Part shown: positions 1 to 4,453 of the stretch, piece after piece
Numbering within the stretch: the first letter of the stretch is position 1
How the letters are laid out: every line of letters starts with the position of its first letter
NCBI GenBank assembly: GCA_002418705.1
Contig: DIEQ01000082.1
Coordinates: forward strand, 23,448-30,380
Length of the DNA: 6,933 bases
Direction of reading: 5' to 3'
DNA from: Mageeibacillus sp. UBA5770
GTDB taxonomy: Bacteria; Bacillota_A; Clostridia; Saccharofermentanales; Saccharofermentanaceae
Notes under the pieces: model-generated
Databases searched by the model: none
What the model saw: the letters and a program-made list of their open reading frames with translations, nothing else
Told to the model about the DNA's origin: nothing
Program-made: the position numbers and the translations under genes

Positions 1-111
1 CCCGCCGCTGACACCCTGCTGCCGTGCATGCCGCAGGACCCGGCTTCCCTGACCCAAATCAACGATTACCGTCAGCAGCTTCCAGCTATGTAAATCAGAA
101 CACTTTTCCAT
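1..111 (-). CDS. PII-like regulatory protein, N-terminal 37 codons (runs out of window)
   Basis: Reading the minus strand from ATG at 111-109 gives an open frame of 37 codons that reaches the window edge. It starts MEKCSDLHSW and continues KLLTVIVDLGQG, then RVLRHARQQGVSGG. A short beta strand (LLTVIVD), a turn with G-x-G, a helix and a G-x-S/T-G-G turn is the start of PII-like (GlnB-superfamily) proteins of the kind found beside DUF1538 membrane genes; this is from memory of the family. PII proteins are small soluble trimers that sense nucleotides and small metabolites and bind membrane transporters or enzymes through a flexible T-loop; the T-loop lies outside the window. The start codon is inside the last codons of the DUF1538 gene (17-base overlap, different frame). 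A GGAGGT lies 10 bases upstream, so translation is probably coupled. The inferred role is regulating the DUF1538 protein. Ligand unknown. Confidence 0.75.
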   Translation of the reverse strand, partial: MEKCSDLHSWKLLTVIVDLGQGSRVLRHARQQGVSGG

Positions 112-1594
112 TGTTCAGCAGACCTCCCTTCATCGTTTTTTTACGATATATCAGACCAAGAATTTGTATGGTGATAATCGGAGTCAATGCCACCAGGGAG
201 ATTACACCGAAGCCGTCGATCAGTACATTCGCGCTTTCAATTGCATCGGCAGCCCCTTGAGCAAACGCAAGGATAAATGTAGCAGTCATAGGACCTGATG
301 CGACACCGCCCGAGTCAAATGCTATTCCTACAAACAGTTTTGGTCCAATGTGTGACAGGATAATTGAGAGCAGATATCCGGGCAGAAGAACATGCCATAG
401 TTGAAGTTCGGGTATGAGAATACGGATAATTGAAATAGCCACCGACATACCAACACCAATGGATAAGGCTGCCATGACAGCCTTTTTGGGCACGGATCCG
501 CTGGTAACATCCGTAATTTGGTCCGTCAGGACATGTACCGCAGGTTCAGCAAGAACCGTTGTGAAGCCTAGCACAAAACCGATAAGGATCAGAAATCCTT
601 TATTATCAAGTGAGGCTACCCTTGTACCGATTTCCCGTCCAACTTCCATGAAACCGGCATTTGCACCCGTCAGGGTCAGTACCAGCCCCAACCACGCATA
701 AAGAAAGCCCTTAAGCACCCTCTGCAGAACTCTCTTCTTGAACTTTAAGAAAAGAGGCTGTCCAACCAGAAGGATTATTGCAAGGGGAAGAACCGCCAGA
801 AGGATTTCTATGCCTTGTTTGGGAAGCTGGAGAAGAAAGGGCATAAGAAGGGAAGTCGATTTTTCTCCGGTATTTTCTAGTGATGCAATAATAGAATCAT
901 TTTTAGAAAATATTTCCATGAAAAGAACTGCCATGATAACACCGGCGGAAGCTATACCGACCAAACCAAAGCTATCTTTTTCAGAAGCCTTTCCATCTTT
1001 CTTCATCGATGCAATTCCCAGTGCCATAGCCATAATAAAGGGAACCGTCATGGCACCGGTTGTTGCTCCCGATGAGTCAAATGATATAGCCAGAAACTCC
1101 GGAGTAACAAAGAGACTCAAGATAAAAATAGCAGCATAAAGGATCGTCAGCAACTTATAAAGCGGGTAATTATACACGATTCGAATAAGGCCGATCGCCA
1201 ACAGGAGAGCAATTCCCAGAGATACAACCGCGACCAGGCTCCACTTACCAATCACACCGTTTGTGACCATATCCACTTCTCCGGCGAGGATATGCAGATC
1301 CGGTTCTGCCGCAGAAATAAAAAACCCAAGAAAAAGCCCGGCAGTCACAACCACCCAAAGCCTGTTGCTCTGCGTCATTCTTTCACCAAGACGGATTCCA
1401 AAGGGAGTGATGCCCTGATTGACTCCAACCAGGAATACGGTGAGTCCAAGTATTATAAAAACCGAACCGGCGAGGAACCGTCCCAGTTTATATGGTTCCA
1501 GCGGGATAAGCGTCACGTTCAGCAACAGTACAATTACAACGATTGGCAGCACAGCACGCAGTACTTCTTTGCACTTTTCGGCCCATATACGCAT
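95..1594 (-). CDS. DUF1538 family integral membrane protein, two-repeat
   Basis: A 499-residue, very hydrophobic protein with roughly twelve or more membrane segments. It is built from two homologous halves about 254 residues apart. The motif AEPDLHIL (residues 96-103) recurs as AEPAVHVL (349-356), each followed by D-[MV]-V-T-[NS]-G. FDSSGATTGAMT (172-183) recurs as FDSGGVASGPMT (426-437), followed by F-I-x-A-x-A-x-G. These paired acidic/His and Gly/Ser motifs inside membrane segments are the hallmark of DUF1538 (Pfam PF07556) and look like the two half-sites of a transporter or channel, but the family's substrate is not established to my knowledge. The start is well supported: GGAGGTGA lies just before ATG 1594, and a hydrophobic helix begins at about residue 11. 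The 3' end overlaps the PII-like gene, suggesting a regulated transporter-regulator pair. Family assignment is confident; transport function is inferred. Confidence 0.88.
   Translation of the reverse strand: MRIWAEKCKEVLRAVLPIVVIVLLLNVTLIPLEPYKLGRFLAGSVFIILGLTVFLVGVNQGITPFGIRLGERMTQSNRLWVVVTAGLFLGFFISAAEPDLHILAGEVDMVTNGVIGKWSLVAVVSLGIALLLAIGLIRIVYNYPLYKLLTILYAAIFILSLFVTPEFLAISFDSSGATTGAMTVPFIMAMALGIASMKKDGKASEKDSFGLVGIASAGVIMAVLFMEIFSKNDSIIASLENTGEKSTSLLMPFLLQLPKQGIEILLAVLPLAIILLVGQPLFLKFKKRVLQRVLKGFLYAWLGLVLTLTGANAGFMEVGREIGTRVASLDNKGFLILIGFVLGFTTVLAEPAVHVLTDQITDVTSGSVPKKAVMAALSIGVGMSVAISIIRILIPELQLWHVLLPGYLLSIILSHIGPKLFVGIAFDSGGVASGPMTATFILAFAQGAADAIESANVLIDGFGVISLVALTPIITIQILGLIYRKKTMKGGLLNNGKVF
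122..127 (-). promoter_or_regulatory. Ribosome binding site for the PII-like gene
   Basis: GGAGGT on the minus strand, ten bases before the ATG at 111, located inside the end of the DUF1538 coding sequence. It supports that ATG as the real start and supports coupled translation of the two genes. Confidence 0.6.
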
Positions 1595-1597
1595 ATT

Positions 1598-1605
1598 TCA
1601 CCTCC
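1598..1605 (-). promoter_or_regulatory. Ribosome binding site of the DUF1538 gene
   Basis: GGAGGTGA on the minus strand; the GGAGG core ends six bases before ATG 1594. It is a near-consensus Shine-Dalgarno sequence and fixes the start of the DUF1538 protein. Confidence 0.8.
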
Positions 1606-1716
1606 GTACCTTCTGTCACCATGAAAATTCATAAATAACGCAGGGAGGAAACGAGAGGACGATACATGTTCAGACCATTTTCAGGCTGCCGGGATGATCG
1701 CTCCTCGTATGCCATA

Positions 1717-1725
1717 ATTGTAACA
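1717..1725 (-). promoter_or_regulatory. Possible extended -10 promoter for the DUF1538/PII operon
   Basis: The minus strand reads TG-T-TACAAT, an extended -10 element with five of six bases matching TATAAT. No good -35 box sits 16-18 bases upstream (the local bases are TTTTCG). A TTGACT at 1765-1760 would be a good -35 but is too far from this -10. If used, transcription would start near 1710 and give a leader of about 115 bases. Weak imperfect dyad symmetry (CATAA / TTATG arms, 1713-1735) covers the element. Confidence 0.3.
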
Positions 1726-1774
1726 AAAATTTATGATTACGAAAACCGATGCATACACAAGTCAATACAAAGCT

Positions 1775-2482
1775 TTATTCAAATATAAAATGATCGGACT
1801 TTGTCAGGGCTGCAATATCGATCAAGTACAGCTCTCCCTGCAGCTTTTTCCCCGGATTCGATTCCGGAGTAAGTATCCCTTCATACTGCATTTTTTTAAT
1901 ATTAAAGACGGTAACGAGCTTGCGGCCATTATATACAAGAGCAGCTGCATATGACATGCCGTCTGCTTTCGCCGCCAGGATGGACAGGCCGTCTTCATTC
2001 AGTTCGACGGTCGCATCTGTTATAACCGTATGATTGTCGGTAAAGATATCTGAGGCCACAGGAATATACAAATAATTTTCAACCCGAAGTGCGGAATCAG
2101 GAATTTGAACCGACGGCTCCCCCCCGATAATTGTGTAGGGAATCATAAAATACGCATCGGGGCTTTGTTCCAGTATGATCTCTTCGTTTATATAGCTGAG
2201 GGAATTGATACCGGCATATTCATCGGTCTTCTCCCATAATGCAATATTCCGTTTCAGATTTCCAAAGTCATAATATGAGCTGTAAATTTGCATTTTTTGA
2301 TTGTATGCATACTGCGGCAGATACTCCGTATTTGATATGGAAAGTTCGTAGAGCTGGTTCTCTTCACAATTCAGGGCAGTGTACAACTGGCTTGGAAGGA
2401 AGAACACGACTAGCAGCAGACAGACTGCAATCGTCCTGGTATGGTGCTTATTCTCCAAAACAGCAGACGCAAGCCAAATCAT
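1775..2482 (-). pseudogene. C-terminal part of the frameshifted GT-C glycosyltransferase
   Basis: The frame from ATG 2482 encodes 235 residues, but it stays open and coding-like upstream to about 2524, adding LGIGYVAVEGLLIV. Together with the first residues after the ATG this makes one complete membrane helix, running to about ASAVL. A second helix (RTIAVCLLLVVFFL) follows, then about 185 mostly beta-rich soluble residues with many Tyr, Asn and Asp, expected outside the membrane like the C-terminal domains of other GT39/ArnT-like enzymes. I do not recognise a specific C-terminal family. ATG 2482 has only AAGGA twelve bases upstream, so independent initiation is unlikely though not excluded. 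The simplest reading is that this is the tail of the 2521-3579 gene, joined by a -1 shift to give about 601 residues, a usual size for such enzymes. It is either a true broken gene or a one-base sequence error. Confidence 0.7.
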
Positions 2483-2517
2483 TACGATAAGGAGTCCTTC
2501 AACAGCGACATATCCGA

Positions 2518-2530
2518 TTCCTAGAGTGCG
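2518..2530 (-). other. Frameshift junction in the glycosyltransferase gene
   Basis: The minus strand reads GCA CTC TAG GAA in the upstream frame. One extra base around CTC (for example CTC CTA GGA) would restore Ala-Leu-Leu-Gly and run straight into the downstream frame. A 7-A run lies further up (ATG AAA AAA ATG, near 2560). Shifting there would replace the family-like RYVTY by unrelated residues, so the break is better placed at the CTCTAG. Confidence 0.65.
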
Positions 2531-3579
2531 GAAATATACGTTACATAACGGGCGAGCATTTTTTTCATGACACCGTCTGCATTATAGGGAGCCAGTGTTG
2601 AGTGGCGAGCTGCGGCATACAGGAAAACAAGCCCAATCACAATTGTGAGTCTGAGGATTCCGGCTGCTTTTGCCCGGAAATCCTTTGGCATGCTGTCCCA
2701 CGACATAATCAGTGCATAGATGATTGGTGCACTAATCATAAACATATACAGCAAATAAAGAACAATCCATTTCATTTCAGGCAAAAAAACATAGCCGACA
2801 CGGTCAGGTCCGGATGCAACCGAGAATCCAAGTATTTTGCGGAAGACGGACACGGATAAGGGTACGGAATTTCGGTGAACATAATACAAAGCATAGGCAG
2901 TAATAAGACTCAGCACGGTGCCTGTATATATAAACATACTTACAAAAACATTACGCATGCCCTTCATTTTATTCTCTTTGCGGTAATAGCCTGCGCCCCA
3001 ATATATGCATAATAGGGGGGCAAGCGGAAGTGATATGTATTTGGTCGCAAACACGGCGAACAGGATTACACCTGCCAGAATCGAGTTTCTGATAATATGG
3101 CTGTCACCGCGGAATCGAAAATGAAAAATGAATATAAGAATAACAAGCGGATAAAACAAATTTTCCGACATGATAAGGGCGGAATGACGAATCGCTACCG
3201 GCAGTAATGAGCATATCAGGCCGCATAACACGGCATGCTTTTTGCCGATTTCATCCTTTAGCAGAAAATAGCAGATAACCAGCGGCAGCACACTCAGAAT
3301 AACCTGAATGAAGCCCATGACATCAAGGAAATGATCGCCGAAAATTAAAGCCGGTGTCAGAAGCAGCGGATACAGAAAGGGATACTGGACGGAGGCTATT
3401 TTCCCGCCGGAAACCAAGTCCCGGGCGATTTTGATGTATCCATAGGAATCCACGTTCTGAACAGACATTTTGCTGCCAAAGACGATGAATATATGCAGAC
3501 AAATAATTCCAATAAATGTCAGCCAAAACCGTAAATTGCCGCTGCGTACAATTACAATTCTGTGTTTTTTCAATTCCAT
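2521..3579 (-). pseudogene. N-terminal part of an ArnT/PMT-like (GT-C) glycosyltransferase, frameshifted at its end
   Basis: 352 residues with about ten membrane segments. After the first helix (about 16-36) comes an outside loop with NVDSYGYIKIARDL (42-55) and YPFLYPLLLTP (66-76). That is the D-x-x-x-Y...A plus YP-x-L-YP-LLL pattern of GT39/ArnT-like enzymes, where the loop acid (here Asp44) is the catalytic candidate. SEN (138-140) also fits the family. These enzymes use polyprenyl-phosphate sugars to glycosylate lipids, proteins or wall polymers on the outer face of the membrane; the substrate here is unknown. The frame stops at TAG 2523-2521 right after ARYVTYISAL, a point where family members continue into further helices, and the continuation is found in the -1 frame. 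The start at ATG 3579 has a weak GGAAG eleven bases upstream, and a promoter precedes it. Function as a family member is confident; whether it is active is not. Confidence 0.75.
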
Positions 3580-3593
3580 CTACATCTACACTT

Positions 3594-3614
3594 CCAAATA
3601 TTTTATATATTTGG
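3594..3614. repeat. Inverted repeat at the glycosyltransferase promoter start point
   Basis: CCAAATAT, five bases, ATATTTGG: a perfect 8-bp-arm dyad. It sits just downstream of the predicted -10 box at 3619-3624, so it covers the expected transcription start (about 3612). Its last GG also belongs to the weak Shine-Dalgarno GGAAG before ATG 3579. It could be a repressor operator or a 5'-end mRNA stem that partly hides the ribosome site. No regulator is identified in the window. Confidence 0.6.
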
Positions 3615-3618
3615 TTCA

Positions 3619-3647
3619 ATAATAGACTCTTCAAAATAGGTATTCAA
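3619..3647 (-). promoter_or_regulatory. Sigma-A-type promoter for the glycosyltransferase gene
   Basis: The minus strand has TTGAAT (3647-3642), a 17-base spacer, then TATTAT (3624-3619), matching four of six and five of six consensus bases. It begins five bases after the lgt-like stop codon and lies about 40 bases before ATG 3579. This suggests the glycosyltransferase has its own promoter and can be expressed apart from the peptidase/lgt-like pair. Confidence 0.6.
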
Positions 3648-3651
3648 GGCA

Positions 3652-4452
3652 TTACTTCTTAATGTAGTATTTGTTCATAATTCTCCGCAGCAGCAGAAAT
3701 CCGCCGGCAGCGATCAGAGTCACGTAAAGCAAAGGAAATCCGATCTGTGTAACGGATGCTTCGTACGGCAAGGCGCGCAGCGGGAGTATCGCCCAGCGCA
3801 TTGCCGTGAAAAGTATCCCGTACAGCAGGAATGCGACACCGGGATACAATTTTTTGCGCATATAGAACCACATAACAGGAATCAGAATTATGACGGCCAG
3901 CGACAGTTCAAACAATTGTGTCGGATAAACGGCGACGCTTTTTTTGCCGGCAAGCGACAGAAGTGCAAAAAACTTCTCCTGAGATTCCTTCACGGGAAAT
4001 ACGACACCCAGAAAGGATTGAGTTGCTTTGCCGCTGCAGCAGCCGTTGAGGTAGCACCCGACCCTGGCAAGGACGAAAGCAGCTGCTGAAGGCAGCACAA
4101 GTGCGTCAAGAAGCGGCCAGGGATCGCGTCCGGCAGCTCTTGTCCATATGATAAAAGCTATAAGTGCACCCAGGACTCCGCCGTAAAGGGAAAAGCCCGC
4201 GAAACGCAGGGAAAAGAGCTGCAGTGTCTTGTCATACGCTTCGGGATTAACTATAAAATTTAAAAACCGTGCGCCGGCAAGAAAAGCTGCGGCCATGCAG
4301 ATAAGGAGCCAAAGCGACCGAAACAGTGACAGCCCTTCCCTTTTCAAGAAGGGAAAAGCTGTCACAAAGCCCGTACATGCTCCGACTGCCGCAAAAAAAG
4401 AGTAGGCATGAACATGCAGGCCCAATAGATCGAAGTGAAGGATCGGACACAC
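3652..4452 (-). CDS. Divergent prolipoprotein diacylglyceryl transferase (Lgt)-like membrane protein
   Basis: 266 residues with about seven membrane helices, the size and plan of Lgt, which moves diacylglycerol from phosphatidylglycerol to the lipobox Cys of prolipoproteins. Seen motifs: GFSLYGGVLGA (86-96), matching the Lgt G-x-S-F-H-G-G loop; RVGCYLNGCCSG (130-141), matching R-I-G-N-F-x-N-G-E-x-x-G; YPTQLFE (176-182), matching HPTQLYE; and R219/R226 near the C-terminal conserved arginines. Three positions that are usually His, Asn and Glu in E. coli-type Lgt (His103, Asn146, Glu151 from memory) are Tyr90, Cys133 and Cys138 here, while Arg130, Asn136 and Gly141 are kept. It belongs with the Cys-containing Lgt paralogues, and its acceptor may differ. 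The start is GTG 4452, one base after the peptidase stop; no Shine-Dalgarno is visible, so translation is probably coupled. The peptidase itself has no lipobox in view, so it is not the evident substrate. Confidence 0.85.
   Translation of the reverse strand: MCPILHFDLLGLHVHAYSFFAAVGACTGFVTAFPFLKREGLSLFRSLWLLICMAAAFLAGARFLNFIVNPEAYDKTLQLFSLRFAGFSLYGGVLGALIAFIIWTRAAGRDPWPLLDALVLPSAAAFVLARVGCYLNGCCSGKATQSFLGVVFPVKESQEKFFALLSLAGKKSVAVYPTQLFELSLAVIILIPVMWFYMRKKLYPGVAFLLYGILFTAMRWAILPLRALPYEASVTQIGFPLLYVTLIAAGGFLLLRRIMNKYYIKK
4326..4365 (-). repeat. 40-nt hairpin within the lgt-like coding sequence
   Basis: Outer arms GTGACAGC and GCTGTCAC (8 bp, perfect), then two T-G positions that become U-G wobbles in the mRNA, then TTCCC/GGGAA and two more A-U pairs. 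This gives about 17 continuous pairs closed by a six-base loop. The wobbles form only in the mRNA-sense strand. It covers codons about 30-43 of the lgt-like gene. No T-run follows, so it is not a standard terminator. Confidence 0.6.
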
Positions 4453-4453
4453 G

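Larger units (their letters stand above)
1595..1774. other. Intergenic gap between glycosyltransferase and DUF1538 genes
   Basis: 180 bases without a supported gene. It holds the DUF1538 ribosome site, a possible extended -10 element and a small ATGAA-AA-TTCAT palindrome at 1621-1632. I find no G+C-rich hairpin followed by a T-run, so no rho-independent terminator for the glycosyltransferase is visible. I do not recognise a riboswitch class in the leader. Confidence 0.5.

Noticed and set aside
738..1139. Plus-strand open frame of 133 codons
   Set aside because: Antisense to the well-supported DUF1538 gene; Arg/Ile/Pro-rich composition and no ribosome site or family pattern.
1292..1624. Plus-strand open frame of 110 codons
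   Set aside because: Antisense to the start and ribosome site of the DUF1538 gene; the protein looks like a frame shadow.
1760..1765. TTGACT as a -35 box
   Set aside because: No acceptable -10 at 16-18 bases; the TACAAT lies too far downstream.
1680..1775. Terminator after the glycosyltransferase
   Set aside because: The T-rich stretch near 1726-1732 is not preceded by a stable G+C hairpin.
2482..2500. Independent gene starting at ATG 2482
   Set aside because: The same frame continues upstream with membrane-helix residues, and the only Shine-Dalgarno-like bases are twelve away; a frameshifted single gene explains it better.
2550..2562. Programmed -1 ribosomal slippage on the 7-A run
   Set aside because: The run is read ATG AAA AAA ATG, not in the A-AAA-AAA phase, and shifting there destroys the family-like RYVTYIS sequence.
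3323..3634. Minus-strand 103-codon frame overlapping the glycosyltransferase start
   Set aside because: Out-of-frame shadow; the overlapping frame has the membrane helices and GT-C motifs.
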